Positions 8,216-17,009 are shown, numbered from the stretch's first letter. The stretch: DNA of 64,000 bases from Nitrospirota bacterium (GCA_016214845.1 JACRMS010000033.1:62001-126000), one strand, 5' to 3'. Numbers and translations are program-made. Notes: generated by a model not told the origin, from the sequence alone.

Positions 8216-8434
8216 TTATTTTTTTGGGTCTATAAGGAGAAGGATGACGCCGACCGCGATAGCTCCAACGCCAGCCCAGGTCGGGACGGTTACAGTTTCT
8301 TTCTCCTTATACTGAAACTCAATCGGGCCAAATTTTGTGTCGTGGGTCTCTTTGGTGTAGGTGAACTGGCCATAGGCCAGCCCCAGAGTGCCGGCAACGA
8401 TCAGTATTAATGCCACGATCTTGATTTTGTTCAT
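8216..8434 (-). CDS. Small two-span membrane protein, 72 residues
   Basis: A short protein with an N-terminal membrane segment (IKIVALILIVAGTLGLAYG), a ~30-residue polar loop (FTYTKETHDTKFGPIEFQYKEKETV) and a second membrane segment ending VILLLIDPKK. This hairpin layout is typical of small conserved membrane proteins of unknown role that occur in many proteobacteria and related phyla. It lies between the DUF2569 gene and the heme-O synthase gene on the same strand, but gaps of more than 120 bases on each side argue for its own transcript. Confidence 0.65.
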   Translation of the reverse strand: MNKIKIVALILIVAGTLGLAYGQFTYTKETHDTKFGPIEFQYKEKETVTVPTWAGVGAIAVGVILLLIDPKK

Positions 8435-8562
8435 TTGTCTTCACCTTCAGAGAGAATTTATGAAATTATAACTTTCCTGATGTTTGATAGCAACACTGAC
8501 GTCTGGTAGACCGGTTCGTTATTCCGGGGTCTTAATCGAAAATCCAGTATTCTTAAAAATCG

Positions 8563-9426
8563 TCAAATAACCCTGTCAACACTCAATAGAGACATGACAA
8601 ATAAAATGTACGTATTCATCTTATTGAATGCGGAACGGTAAACAAATGTGTTCTCGTTTTTCCTGCTCACCAGTTTTACTCCATTCCATATGAGCCAAAT
8701 GGTGACGGCGAAGAGCAAAAGATTAACAGCGCGCGATGTGAACAATCCATAAAGAGACGTTAACAAGGTGGCCACTGCCGTTGCAAAAAGCCAGATGAAG
8801 ACGATCCTCTCAAGCTGTCTTCCCGCAAATAACTTTGTCAATGACGGCAAGCCCGCCTTTTCATAATCGCTGCCGTGAGATAAAAATAAAAGCCAGAAAT
8901 GGGTGATCTGCCAGATGTAGAATAAAAAGCATACGGCTAATATGTGATGGTCGGGGAACTTCCCGCTAGCCGCAAACCACCCTATCGCGGGCGGTATCGC
9001 ACCAATCACAGCGCACGGGACCGATGCAAAGGCCGTCTTTCTTTTCAGGTATGTATAAACTCCGTTGTACAATACAACTGCGCAGCCGCCTAATAGAAAA
9101 GCAGGAAGACTGCCTGTAAAACCAAGTATCAAAAATCCGGCGAGCAAAAGTATCAGCGAAAAAAATAATGCGTGAAGCGGCTTCATCCTGCCTGAAGGTA
9201 TCGGCCTGTTCTTTGTCCTGTCCATGAGCGCGTCAGTGCGTCTCTCCTGGTATTGATTGAGGGCGCAGGAACCGCAGGCAAGAAAGAATACGCCTGCTAC
9301 CGTAAATATAATTTGAAATGTAGAGTTCGTGCCTGCGAGTATGAAACCGGTGGCGGCAGAGAGGGCGGAGAAAAAGGACAGCGTTATCTTGCAGAGTTCG
9401 AGGGATGTTCTAATCGATTTATTCAT
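8563..9426 (-). CDS. ctaB: Protoheme IX farnesyltransferase (heme O synthase)
   Basis: A UbiA-type polytopic prenyltransferase that adds a farnesyl group to heme b to make heme O for heme-copper oxidases. The prenyl-diphosphate-binding loop NQYQERRTDALMDRTKNRP is clear, with Glu where CtaB proteins usually have the first Asp. The second loop, YEKAGLPSLTKLFAG, is also recognisable. About eight membrane segments are visible. The ATG at 9426 is preferred over one 24 bases upstream because GGAG lies at good distance from it. It is the last gene of the oxidase cluster, separated from coxB by a palindromic repeat. Confidence 0.88.
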   Translation of the reverse strand: MNKSIRTSLELCKITLSFFSALSAATGFILAGTNSTFQIIFTVAGVFFLACGSCALNQYQERRTDALMDRTKNRPIPSGRMKPLHALFFSLILLLAGFLILGFTGSLPAFLLGGCAVVLYNGVYTYLKRKTAFASVPCAVIGAIPPAIGWFAASGKFPDHHILAVCFLFYIWQITHFWLLFLSHGSDYEKAGLPSLTKLFAGRQLERIVFIWLFATAVATLLTSLYGLFTSRAVNLLLFAVTIWLIWNGVKLVSRKNENTFVYRSAFNKMNTYILFVMSLLSVDRVI

Positions 9427-9444
9427 TTTAAAATATCTCCGGGC

Positions 9445-9506
9445 TGTCATGCTGAACTTGTTTCAGCAACAAATAACGAGACCCCTGAATCAAGTTCAGG
9501 GTGACA
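9445..9506. repeat. TGTCATGCTGAAC-type intergenic palindromic repeat
   Basis: TGTCATGCTGAACTTG at the left end faces CAAGTTCAGGGTGACA at the right end, with a second partial dyad inside. Related copies are at 57728-57795 and 62962-63051. All lie between genes. Confidence 0.7.
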
Positions 9507-9531
9507 TTCGTGCACAAAATGCTCTGTAGAT

Positions 9532-10446
9532 TCATTTTAATTCCTTAATATATTCTATGATCACGGTAATCTCATCATCCGTGAGCACGCCTTTCTGTGA
9601 AGGCATTATCGCGTCAAATCCTTTCACAACATCCGCGTCAGGTTCAAGTAAAGATTTTTTCAGATACGCTTCATCCACGACAACTTCGCGTTCCTTGCCG
9701 TTTGTAATAACTTCTTCTGTCTTGCCGAATATCCCTTTAAAGCTCGGCCCGATCTCAACTGTCCCGCCCGTGGTATGACAATCAAGGCAGCTGTTCTTTT
9801 TCATGATCGCCAGAGCGTCCTGGACTTTGGGAGCAGCGGCCTCTTCCTTTTTCGCGTACCATTTGGAAAAATCCTCCTGAGACATTACGTTAACTTTAGA
9901 TATCATGGAATGATGACCCACACCGCAGTACTCGCTGCAGAAAAGGTCGTATGTGCCGATCTTGTCGGGGTTGAACCAGAGGTATGTCTCCATCCCCGGC
10001 ACCGCGTCTTCTTTTATGCGGAAGGCCGGGATAAAGAGGGAGTGTATCACATCCTCGGAAATGATGATCAGTTTGACAGGCTTGTTCAGCGGCACGTTCA
10101 GTTCTTCGCTCTTCTGCCCGTTTTCATATGTGAAGGACCAGGACCACATGCGCGCTGTCACCTTCACGGGCAGGGCATCTTTGGGAGGGTTTCTCATTAT
10201 CTTGAAGCCGACCCACCCGTAATAGAACATGGCCAGCACAAGTATCGTTGGAATGACCGTCCAGATGATCTCGAGCTTCAGGTTGCCCTCGATGTTTTCA
10301 GCAATGGGATTCTTCTTCCTGCTGTATTTGACGAGGAAGAATATCATCAGGGACGTGACAAGCACAAGCATGAATACCGATACCCCGACTATGAAGAACA
10401 TCACATTGTCTACGTTGGCCGATCTGTCAAGAAACGTTGTGAACAT
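9532..10446 (-). CDS. coxB: Cytochrome c oxidase subunit II with fused cytochrome c (caa3 type)
   Basis: 304 residues. Two N-terminal membrane helices (about 16-39 and 60-79) anchor a periplasmic cupredoxin domain with the full CuA ligand set: H135, C170, E172, C174, H178 and M181 (CSEYCGVGHHSM). A cytochrome c domain is fused at the C-terminus, with heme motif CLDCH at 220-224 and candidate distal Met in IMPSQ. This makes the enzyme a caa3-type oxidase that takes electrons from cytochrome c or directly from a membrane complex. It follows coxD by three bases in the oxidase operon. Confidence 0.94.
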   Translation of the reverse strand: MFTTFLDRSANVDNVMFFIVGVSVFMLVLVTSLMIFFLVKYSRKKNPIAENIEGNLKLEIIWTVIPTILVLAMFYYGWVGFKIMRNPPKDALPVKVTARMWSWSFTYENGQKSEELNVPLNKPVKLIIISEDVIHSLFIPAFRIKEDAVPGMETYLWFNPDKIGTYDLFCSEYCGVGHHSMISKVNVMSQEDFSKWYAKKEEAAAPKVQDALAIMKKNSCLDCHTTGGTVEIGPSFKGIFGKTEEVITNGKEREVVVDEAYLKKSLLEPDADVVKGFDAIMPSQKGVLTDDEITVIIEYIKELK

Positions 10447-10449
10447 AAT

Positions 10450-10737
10450 TTAATACCTGTACCATACATCAAAGAAAGTCAGTCCGATGATAACGGCAAT
10501 AGTCATGACCGTCAACAGGAGCATCGCGGTAATAAGGAACCTTTCATATTTCAGGTGCATAAAAAATAAGAGGATCAGGGATGCCTTGAGTGTAGCAATG
10601 ATGACGGACGTGAGCGACCCTGACATTCCCAATTTCATGCCTGAGACCGCGACAGTCAGCACGGTTAATATCAATAGACAAAGCCAGACTATTACGTAGG
10701 TTTTGAAACCGATGATATGATTATTTCTTTCTTTCAT
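10450..10737 (-). CDS. Cytochrome c oxidase subunit IV family protein
   Basis: 95 residues with three membrane segments and the pattern KTYVIVWLCLLILTVLTV then LKASLILLFFMHLKYE, the signature of the small fourth subunit of caa3-type and related oxidases (SLILLFFMHLKYE is very typical). It helps stabilise the subunit I-III core. The gene sits directly upstream of coxB (three-base gap) and downstream of coxC, separated from coxC by a 51-base inverted repeat. Confidence 0.88.
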   Translation of the reverse strand: MKERNNHIIGFKTYVIVWLCLLILTVLTVAVSGMKLGMSGSLTSVIIATLKASLILLFFMHLKYERFLITAMLLLTVMTIAVIIGLTFFDVWYRY

Positions 10738-10745
10738 GATCTTAT

Positions 10746-10796
10746 AAAATCTCCCTGTCTCCCCCTTTGAAAAAGAGGGGTGTTAGGGGAGATTTT
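10746..10796. repeat. Long inverted repeat within the oxidase operon
   Basis: AAAATCTCCC at the left end and GGGGAGATTTT at the right end pair, with inner CCCCCTTT / AAAGAGGGG pairing. It lies between coxC and coxD and could adjust expression of the distal genes or be a mobile palindromic unit. Confidence 0.65.
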
Positions 10797-10818
10797 GTAA
10801 TTAAAATTTATCCGTCAC

Positions 10819-11433
10819 TCAGCTTATCAAATAAAATACCGGGAAAAGATATACCCAGATTATATCAACCAGGTGCCAGTAAAGCCCGGTGTTCTCAAGC
10901 TTGATGAATGTCTCTTTGTTTATCCTGTCTTTCTTTGTTAAGGCCATCATGATCGTTATGAGAACAATGCCCGCGATAACATGAAGGCCGTGAATGCCCG
11001 TTAAAAGATAGTAGAGCCCGAAAAATATTGTCTCGCCCTTGCCGCGCTGCAGAAGTTCAGGGGAGTTCGGGTAGATGCCGTGGTGGATCTTCGCACTCCA
11101 TTCAAAATATTTATTGATGAGAAAAAAGAGCGCCAGAAATATCGTGAGACGCTGAAACATAATTGACAGATATTTTTTACCTTCCTTTATCGCGTTGATC
11201 GAGAGCGCCATTGTCAGGCTGCTTGTCAGGAGAATGACTGTATTCACTGTCCCGATGGTCCTGTTCAATTCAGCAGAGGCCGTGTGAAACTCCTGTGAAA
11301 ACTTTGAACGGAATGTCGAATACAACAGGAACAGTCCCGTGAAGAGAAGAAGCTCGGTAAAAAGGAACATCCACATCCCCATCTTCGCGCCCTGGTAGTC
11401 GTGCTTTTCTTCGATGAGGTTTTCTTTGTTCAT
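10819..11433 (-). CDS. coxC: Cytochrome c oxidase subunit III
   Basis: 204 residues, five membrane segments, matching the short COX III of caa3-type enzymes. KMGMWMFLFTELLLFTGLF and GIHGLHVIAGIVL are family hallmarks, and the C-terminus GLYWHLVDIIWVYLFPVFYL is nearly invariant in subunit III. It supports proton uptake and stability of subunit I. The start overlaps the end of coxA by four bases, so the two are translationally coupled. Confidence 0.93.
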   Translation of the reverse strand: MNKENLIEEKHDYQGAKMGMWMFLFTELLLFTGLFLLYSTFRSKFSQEFHTASAELNRTIGTVNTVILLTSSLTMALSINAIKEGKKYLSIMFQRLTIFLALFFLINKYFEWSAKIHHGIYPNSPELLQRGKGETIFFGLYYLLTGIHGLHVIAGIVLITIMMALTKKDRINKETFIKLENTGLYWHLVDIIWVYLFPVFYLIS

Positions 11434-13040
11434 TTGCCCTTCCCGAACCTGTACGGCCCGCCGGTCACTACAGGCTGCTCTTCAAAGTTTTCATGAGGCG
11501 GGGGAGATGAAGTTGTCCATTCAAGCGTGCTCCCGCCCCAGGGATTTCCCGGGGCTTTTTCTCCCGTGAAAATTGAACTGATGAGGTTGTAAAACATTAT
11601 CGCTAACCCGGTTGCGAGTATCCATGAGCCGACCGTTGATATAAACTGCTCTGTCTGGAACCGGGGCAGATAATCATAGTATCTCCTGGGCATACCTTCA
11701 AAACCAAGGATGAACATGGGGAAGTAAAGAACATTGAAACCGATGAACAGGATGATCCATGCTTTTATCGCGAGGGCCTCCCTGTACATCCTGCCGGTGA
11801 TCTTTGGAAACCAGAAATGAAGCGCGGCAAAGAAGGCGAACGCAGTCCCTCCGAACATCGTATAGTGGAAATGGGCCACGATAAAATATGTGCCGTGAAC
11901 AAAAACATTTGTCGCCAGAGCGCCGTTGATGAGCCCGGTGAGTCCGCCGATTGAGAAAAGGAATATAAAAGAAATGGTAAACAGAAGCGGAGAGACCAGC
12001 TCTATTGAACCCTTGTAAAGGCTTGCCACCCAGTTAAACACCTTGATGCCGCTCGGTATGGCAACGATGAAAGTCAGGAAAGAAAAAACCATCCTTGCCG
12101 TATCGCTCATCCCGCTTGTGAACATATGATGTCCCCACACAAGATAACCGGCGGAAGCAATCGCGAGGCTTGAGAAGGCGATGGCCTTATAACCGAATAT
12201 CGTCCTTCTCGCAAAAACAGGGATTATCTCCGTCACCGCGCCCATTGCTGGAAGGATCATTATGTAGACAGCCGGATGTGAATATATCCAGAACAAGTGC
12301 TCAAACATCAACGGGTCTCCGCCTTTTGAGGGATCAAAGAAACCTAAGCCGTAAAGCCTTTCCGCTATCAGGAGTAAAAGTGTCAGCGCGAGCACAGGCG
12401 TTGCAAGTATCTGGACCCATCCTGTCGCGTAAAGCGACCAGACGAAAAGCGGCAGCCTGAACCACTTCATGCCCGGGGCGCGCAAACGGTGAATCGTCGT
12501 TACAAAGTTTATCCCGGTCAGGGTTGATGAAATGCCAAGCAAGAAGACCCCGAAGACAGCAAGCGTCACATTCGTCCCGGTCCTGATGCTGTAAGGAACG
12601 TAGAAGGTCCAGCCGGTATCAGGCGCTCCGCCACCGGTAAAAAGAGACACAATAATTACAATTGCTCCTGAAATATAAAACCACCATGACATTAGATTAA
12701 TTCTCGGAAAGGCAACGTCCCTCGCGCCTATTTGAAGGGGCATTATGAAATTTCCCAGTCCGGCGGGGATGCCGGGAATGATGAAAAGAAAGATCATGAT
12801 AACGCCGTGGACCGTGAAGGCGGCATTGTAAGTAGTGGCGGACATTATGGTCCTGCCGGGCGCGATAAGTTCAAGTCTCATGAGCACACCTAATATTACG
12901 GCGACAAAGAAGAAGCTGAACATTGACGTCAAATAGAGGATACCGATTCTTTTATGATCTGTGGAAAGTATCCACGATAATATTCCTGTATGCCTTCCTG
13001 GCGTTTCGTAAAAACTCTTCTCACTGCTTTCAGTTGTCAT
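11430..13040 (-). CDS. coxA: Cytochrome c oxidase subunit I
   Basis: 536 residues, twelve membrane segments; the catalytic subunit holding heme a and the heme-CuB centre. The CuB His/crosslinked Tyr site is in SHPAVYIMILP, and the His pair ligating heme and CuB in YFIVAHFHYTMFGG. WILSTDHKRIG at the N-terminus is the usual start of subunit I. The frame is open further upstream to 13181, but that stretch overlaps the SCO gene; the ATG at 13040 has GGAAGG upstream and overlaps the SCO stop as ATGA, so it is the start. Second gene of the operon. Confidence 0.94.
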   Translation of the reverse strand: MTTESSEKSFYETPGRHTGILSWILSTDHKRIGILYLTSMFSFFFVAVILGVLMRLELIAPGRTIMSATTYNAAFTVHGVIMIFLFIIPGIPAGLGNFIMPLQIGARDVAFPRINLMSWWFYISGAIVIIVSLFTGGGAPDTGWTFYVPYSIRTGTNVTLAVFGVFLLGISSTLTGINFVTTIHRLRAPGMKWFRLPLFVWSLYATGWVQILATPVLALTLLLLIAERLYGLGFFDPSKGGDPLMFEHLFWIYSHPAVYIMILPAMGAVTEIIPVFARRTIFGYKAIAFSSLAIASAGYLVWGHHMFTSGMSDTARMVFSFLTFIVAIPSGIKVFNWVASLYKGSIELVSPLLFTISFIFLFSIGGLTGLINGALATNVFVHGTYFIVAHFHYTMFGGTAFAFFAALHFWFPKITGRMYREALAIKAWIILFIGFNVLYFPMFILGFEGMPRRYYDYLPRFQTEQFISTVGSWILATGLAIMFYNLISSIFTGEKAPGNPWGGSTLEWTTSSPPPHENFEEQPVVTGGPYRFGKGK

Positions 13041-13825
13041 AACTTTGTTTCCTTCCTGTATTTTCTGCCCGTTACAACGAGATAGATAAAGAAAGAAACT
13101 AAAGTAAGGATCATCAAGGTCGCAACCACCCTGAGCGTATTGAAAACGTACTTCCTCCCCTGGGTATCGTAACTCATGCAATACATCAACGCCTTCCTCG
13201 CTATGGAAACAGGAATGCCCTGAGCCGCCTCTGTAACAGCCAATTCAAACTCAAGAGGGAAAAACGTCACCCCGTAGAGATACCTAACGATCCTGCCTTC
13301 CGGCGACAGGAATATCAAGACCACGGGATGTGAAAAGCCCATCTCTTCTCTCTTGAACTGAAATCCCACCGCCTGTGTAAATCTTTGTATACTTTCAGCG
13401 CTGCCTGTCAGAAATCTCCACGCGTCGTCGGGAAACGGGATGTTTGTAGCTTTCAGGTATCCGGGTTTCTTTTCAGACGCGATCTTGGGGGTATCATTTT
13501 CATCAAAGCTGACCGCAAGGACCTGGTAGTCCTTTCCCGGCTGCAGCTTTGATTTTTCTATTACATCTGCAAGTCCCATTAGCAGGATGGGACAGGTATT
13601 GTTGCAGCTAAGATAGACAGGGACTATGACCGTCGGCTTGTTAATTAACTCCTTAAAGGTGACGGTCCCGCCTGCTTCATTATAGAATGGGATATCAAGA
13701 GGCACTTGCGCTCCGAGTTGCTCATTGACATTAATTTCCTGCCCGGTCTTTCCGGCTTCATGCGCGTAAGCATTATCAAGGAGCAGTAATATGCAAAACG
13801 CAAACAGAAATAAAAACTTTTTCAC
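13037..13825 (-). CDS. SCO1/SenC/PrrC-family copper chaperone
   Basis: 262 residues. A signal peptide (about 1-21, ending NAYA) is followed by a thioredoxin-fold domain with the copper-binding CNNTC (C74, C78) and a distal His in FSHPVVLIF. An extra C-terminal membrane helix (about 236-255) anchors it. SCO proteins deliver copper to, or keep reduced, the CuA site of subunit II. It is the first gene of the oxidase operon and its TGA overlaps the coxA ATG. The gap to the divergent gene at 13920 should hold the operon promoter. Confidence 0.9.
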   Translation of the reverse strand: MKKFLFLFAFCILLLLDNAYAHEAGKTGQEINVNEQLGAQVPLDIPFYNEAGGTVTFKELINKPTVIVPVYLSCNNTCPILLMGLADVIEKSKLQPGKDYQVLAVSFDENDTPKIASEKKPGYLKATNIPFPDDAWRFLTGSAESIQRFTQAVGFQFKREEMGFSHPVVLIFLSPEGRIVRYLYGVTFFPLEFELAVTEAAQGIPVSIARKALMYCMSYDTQGRKYVFNTLRVVATLMILTLVSFFIYLVVTGRKYRKETKL

Positions 13826-13919
13826 CCTGTTATTTACCTCTCTCTATTTTAACGTTATATTATACACATGCCTTGCTTATAGGTATATCATATTATTCAT
13901 GGCATTTTAAGTTAAATTT

Positions 13920-15533
13920 ATGGACGGCGGATCTGAAATCAATAATTTACCCGTAAGAGTATACAGGAAGATCGGAAACTCTCCAGGGGCTTCAGAAGAA
14001 CTTCTTGCAAAATTCCGTATCCACCTGCCTGACCGTCCCGGATCACTTGCAGCCTTCGCCTCAGTTATCGCGGACCGCGGCGGGAATATTTCCTTTTTTC
14101 ATTATGACCGCTCCAAAGACAGCAACAGGGTTGTGGTTGAAGTGCGATTTGAGCAGGACGACAGTCTTCAATCGCTCTTAAATTCACTGAAAGAAAATCA
14201 TTACTCTTTTGACAGCTCTCAATTTTTCCAGGACGACCTGCAGATCACCGCTCTCGAAAATATCCTTGAAATAAAGGTCAGGCTGGGAAACATCCCCGGC
14301 ACATTGGCTGCGTTCGCCAGCGCTCTTGCGGAACATGACGCAAATGTCATCTTCATGCTTTACGATGAAGATATTGATCCCGGATCGGCGGACATTTCAA
14401 TGGTAACAAAAGACCCTGAAGAGATCGACCGTCTGCTTAATGCAATAAATGAGAAGGGATATTATTACAGGGTGGTTTACCGCGGGACCGACGAGCAGGA
14501 AGTGTCGCATATCATCGGCCTTAAGCTGGTGGAGAAATTCTTTATAAGGCTGAAAAAGCTCCTGCCACAAAGCGACATCGAGGAGCTTAAATCCCTCGTT
14601 GAATCATCAAAAGACCTTTCCCAGGACCTGCTGCAATTTTATAAAGAGGCGGGGAACAACCTTGAGGCGGGTGATGTGTTTGAGAAAGTCCTCACGTTCG
14701 CCTCACGTTCACGAAGCAGGACAGGCGATAAATTTTCAGTCATTGAGATGCCTGTACTGAAATTCGGTGATGTGACGCTGTCAGGTTTCAGGCTGCCTAC
14801 AAGTGAGAATCTCTATGTATTCAGGCACGGAGATGAGCTGACAATGATAGACTCCGGCCACGGAATTTACTATGAAGATATAAAGCGGCTGCTGAAGAAT
14901 AAGTCCCTCGACCCCGCAAAAGTCAAAAGGATATTTGTCACGCATCCAGATACCGATCACGCCGGGGCCTCAGGATATTTTGAAGATGAGTTCGGCGCCA
15001 GGATTTTCATGCATCCCGGCAGTGATGACGTGATTTCAAATATGAACAGGGCGCATGGCATCTCAGGTGGGCTTTTGGACCTGAATAAATACTACACACG
15101 CCTTTCCGTCAAATTCACTGCGTGCAAATTCCCCATGAGGGTACATCATCTGGCTACAGACAAGCTCGGAAGAATAGGCGGATTTAAAATAATTGATACC
15201 TTTGAGATAGGGGACCTCAGGTTTGACGTGCTGGAAAGCCATGGGGGCCATACCGCTGGACTGGTCTTTTACCTTAACAGGGAATACGGGCTTATATTCA
15301 CCTCGGATTTCCTGCTTAATATACAGAGTCTTTCGCCGGAGGAAAAAGAACACATGAGCATTTACAGGTATTTGCTGACAAACCCCAACAGCAATTCAAA
15401 TATTTATAAAGAGGAAACTGCCGCGTTAAAGCAATTGATAGAGTCTCTGAACAGGGAACTGAAGCGTTTTTCGAGGGCAGTGTGTATTTTCCCAGGGCAC
15501 GGAGAATATTACCGATTCCGGGACCTCATTTAG
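13920..15533 (+). CDS. Tandem ACT domains fused to a metallo-beta-lactamase fold hydrolase
   Basis: 537 residues. Residues ~28-100 (FRIHLPDRPGSLAAFASVIADRG) and ~115-190 (VRLGNIPGTLAAFASALAEHD) are two ACT-type ligand-binding domains, which usually sense amino acids. A helical linker leads to an MBL-fold domain at ~265-535 with SENLYVFRHGDELTMIDSGHG, metal motif THPDTDH, later HGGHTAGL, TSDFLL and a terminal PGHGE. The first metal motif is HxDxDH rather than the usual HxHxDH, as in some diiron flavodiiron-like enzymes. The protein could be an amino-acid-regulated hydrolase or oxygen/sulfur-reactive diiron enzyme; the substrate is unknown. No strong ribosome binding site precedes the ATG. Confidence 0.78.
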   Translation: MDGGSEINNLPVRVYRKIGNSPGASEELLAKFRIHLPDRPGSLAAFASVIADRGGNISFFHYDRSKDSNRVVVEVRFEQDDSLQSLLNSLKENHYSFDSSQFFQDDLQITALENILEIKVRLGNIPGTLAAFASALAEHDANVIFMLYDEDIDPGSADISMVTKDPEEIDRLLNAINEKGYYYRVVYRGTDEQEVSHIIGLKLVEKFFIRLKKLLPQSDIEELKSLVESSKDLSQDLLQFYKEAGNNLEAGDVFEKVLTFASRSRSRTGDKFSVIEMPVLKFGDVTLSGFRLPTSENLYVFRHGDELTMIDSGHGIYYEDIKRLLKNKSLDPAKVKRIFVTHPDTDHAGASGYFEDEFGARIFMHPGSDDVISNMNRAHGISGGLLDLNKYYTRLSVKFTACKFPMRVHHLATDKLGRIGGFKIIDTFEIGDLRFDVLESHGGHTAGLVFYLNREYGLIFTSDFLLNIQSLSPEEKEHMSIYRYLLTNPNSNSNIYKEETAALKQLIESLNRELKRFSRAVCIFPGHGEYYRFRDLI

Positions 15534-15612
15534 CAGCCCGATTTTGATTCTCAAACTATGTCTTGAAAATGCCAAATCATGTCATTGCTGACAATAATTG
15601 CAAAACAAAAAC

Positions 15613-15948
15613 TCAACACTCCATTGCCATCTTTTGATCATTCATATAATTGAATATGCCTTCGGGATCGCACGATATGCACATATCAATTCCCTGGATT
15701 ATCTGCATGTCTTCACACAGCAAATACGCCTTTTGCAATTCAACGTCTTTAAGCCTTTCAAGCACCAGTCTTTTCGGCCTGAGATAGACTTCTCCGCAAT
15801 TCATGCATATCCAGATGAAGTTATTCTTTGCCGTTTCAAGGCACTTATCACAAACATAAAGAACGACGCCCGGCATTGCTTCTGCGTGCGTTGACGTGTA
15901 CTCCTTTTTGCATATTGAGCACTTTTGAAACTTATTGTTGATCTCCAC
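15613..15948 (-). CDS. Zinc-ribbon-like Cys-rich protein (GTG start)
   Basis: 111 residues. Four CxxC pairs are spaced along the chain (CSIC, CDKC, CMNC, CISC), enough for two zinc ribbons, plus a further Cys in LLCED. No catalytic domain is visible, so a structural or nucleic-acid/protein-binding role is likely. An ATG 18 bases upstream has AAAGGAGG inside its own coding sequence; that site is ideally placed for the GTG at 15948, which I take as the start. The first codons after it read EINNKFQKCSIC. Confidence 0.65.
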   Translation of the reverse strand: MEINNKFQKCSICKKEYTSTHAEAMPGVVLYVCDKCLETAKNNFIWICMNCGEVYLRPKRLVLERLKDVELQKAYLLCEDMQIIQGIDMCISCDPEGIFNYMNDQKMAMEC

Positions 15949-16480
15949 TTTCTTTCCTCCTTTCATTTAGCACTGCATCAACCTCTCTTCTGGAAAGTTA
16001 TCATGCAATATCCGTGCCCTGAAAATAAGGGGACATTATTGCAAGTGTCTCACTCTGTCTTACTATTCGGATAATCCTGGACAAAAAATAACCCGGTTCA
16101 GAAAATATGTTTAAAAACAGGGGAATACTTTTGGAGGTATACCGGTCGAAATTAAATAATGATTATTCTTTTAACGGCTATCAGAGGCGGAAAAAAAGTG
16201 ACGTTAAGACGCGCCATTTTCTGAACGCCCTGAATAATTTTTGACGTTTCGCGGAGCATCTCCAAAGCCATATTCGTGCACAAACTATCCAAGGCTCTTA
16301 GTAAGTCAAAGCTAAAGCTTTCTTAGCTATGTGTCGATACTAACCATACTGGCACTTCGAGTCAACATCTTATTGATAGGTAGAAATCTGAAGGAGGTGA
16401 CATCTCTTTAAATTATTTAAATTACAAAATCAGCAACTCCCTGATGTGGAGTTGAATTAATCAATGATAGAGGAGAAAAA
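15949..16480. other. 530-base intergenic leader/upstream region of the Cache gene
   Basis: No gene is visible. It contains a full anti-SD match AAGGAGGTGA at 16391-16400 without a credible start codon after it, an A/T-rich TTTAAATTATTTAAATTA stretch, and a small hairpin CAACTCC/GGAGTTG (16434-16454) just before the Cache gene. CATACTGGCAC near 16345 is shared with the promoter region at 25914 but lacks a sigma-54 -12 element here. A structured leader is possible but I could not match it to a known riboswitch. Confidence 0.4.
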
Positions 16481-16942
16481 ATGAAAAAAGTTTTAGTTAG
16501 TATCTTCGTTACTCTTTTTACACTGAGCATGGTCAGCGTAACCTTCGCAGGTGACAGCGGCACAAAAGCCGAGGCAGAGGCAATGGTGAAAAAAGCGATT
16601 GCCTATATAAAAGAGGCCGGCAAAGAAAAGGCCTTCGCAGAAATCAATAATAAGCAGGGAAAATTTGTGGACAGAGACCTTTATATTTTTGTATACGACC
16701 TGAACGGTAAGGTCCTTGCGCACGGCGCAAACGCGAAAATGATCGGTAAAGACTTGATAGAGATGCAAGACCCAGACGGGAAATTCTATGTAAAAGAAAG
16801 AGTGGAAATTGCAAAGACAAAGGGCAAGGGCTGGCAGGACTATAAGTTTACAAATCCGACAACCAAAAAGATTGAGCCGAAAACGGCTTATATCGAAAAG
16901 CTTGACGACATGATCATAGGCTGCGGCGTTTATAATAAGTAA
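16481..16942 (+). CDS. Secreted single-Cache domain protein
   Basis: 153 residues. A signal peptide (MKKVLVSIFVTLFTLSMVS, cleavage after VTFA) precedes a small ligand-binding domain of the Cache type: KAIAYIKEAGKEKAFAEINN, FVDRDLYIFVYDLNGKVLAHG and TAYIEKLDDMIIGCGVY are the usual sCache_2 landmarks. Such domains bind small organic acids or similar ligands in the periplasm. It ends just before a terminator and a chemoreceptor gene, so it may serve as a soluble sensor for that receptor, but the pairing is inferred only from position. RBS GAGGAG lies before the ATG. Confidence 0.82.
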   Translation: MKKVLVSIFVTLFTLSMVSVTFAGDSGTKAEAEAMVKKAIAYIKEAGKEKAFAEINNKQGKFVDRDLYIFVYDLNGKVLAHGANAKMIGKDLIEMQDPDGKFYVKERVEIAKTKGKGWQDYKFTNPTTKKIEPKTAYIEKLDDMIIGCGVYNK

Positions 16943-16949
16943 GGCGCAG

Positions 16950-16992
16950 GCCGGCTAAGCGGACAACGACCGTTTAGCCGGCTGGTCTTTTT
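16950..16992 (+). terminator. Intrinsic terminator after the Cache gene
   Basis: GCCGGCTAAGCGG pairs with CCGTTTAGCCGGC (one G-T pair) around a 7-base loop, followed by GGTCTTTTTC. It separates the Cache gene from the chemoreceptor gene starting at 17010, allowing partial read-through. Confidence 0.8.
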
Positions 16993-17009
16993 CATCAGGA
17001 GAAGTAACA

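Noticed and set aside
9775-10569. A 264-codon forward frame opposite coxB and the subunit IV gene
   Set aside because: It lies entirely antisense to two well-identified oxidase genes and its product is rich in His/Arg/Asp with no recognisable domain: a shadow frame.
13041-13181. N-terminal extension of coxA
   Set aside because: It overlaps the SCO gene in another frame and reads unlike any subunit I; the ATG at 13040 has the ribosome binding site and a 4-base overlap.
16345-16370. TGGCACTTCGAGTC as a sigma-54 promoter of the Cache gene
   Set aside because: There is no GC at -12 (the position reads CA) and the distance to the gene is over 100 bases.
16260-16400. Possible c-di-GMP (GEMM) riboswitch upstream of the Cache gene (GTCAAAGCTAAAGC)
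   Set aside because: Only a fragment resembles the conserved CAAAGC core; the GGCAAACC helix and GAAA loop are missing, so no riboswitch is called.
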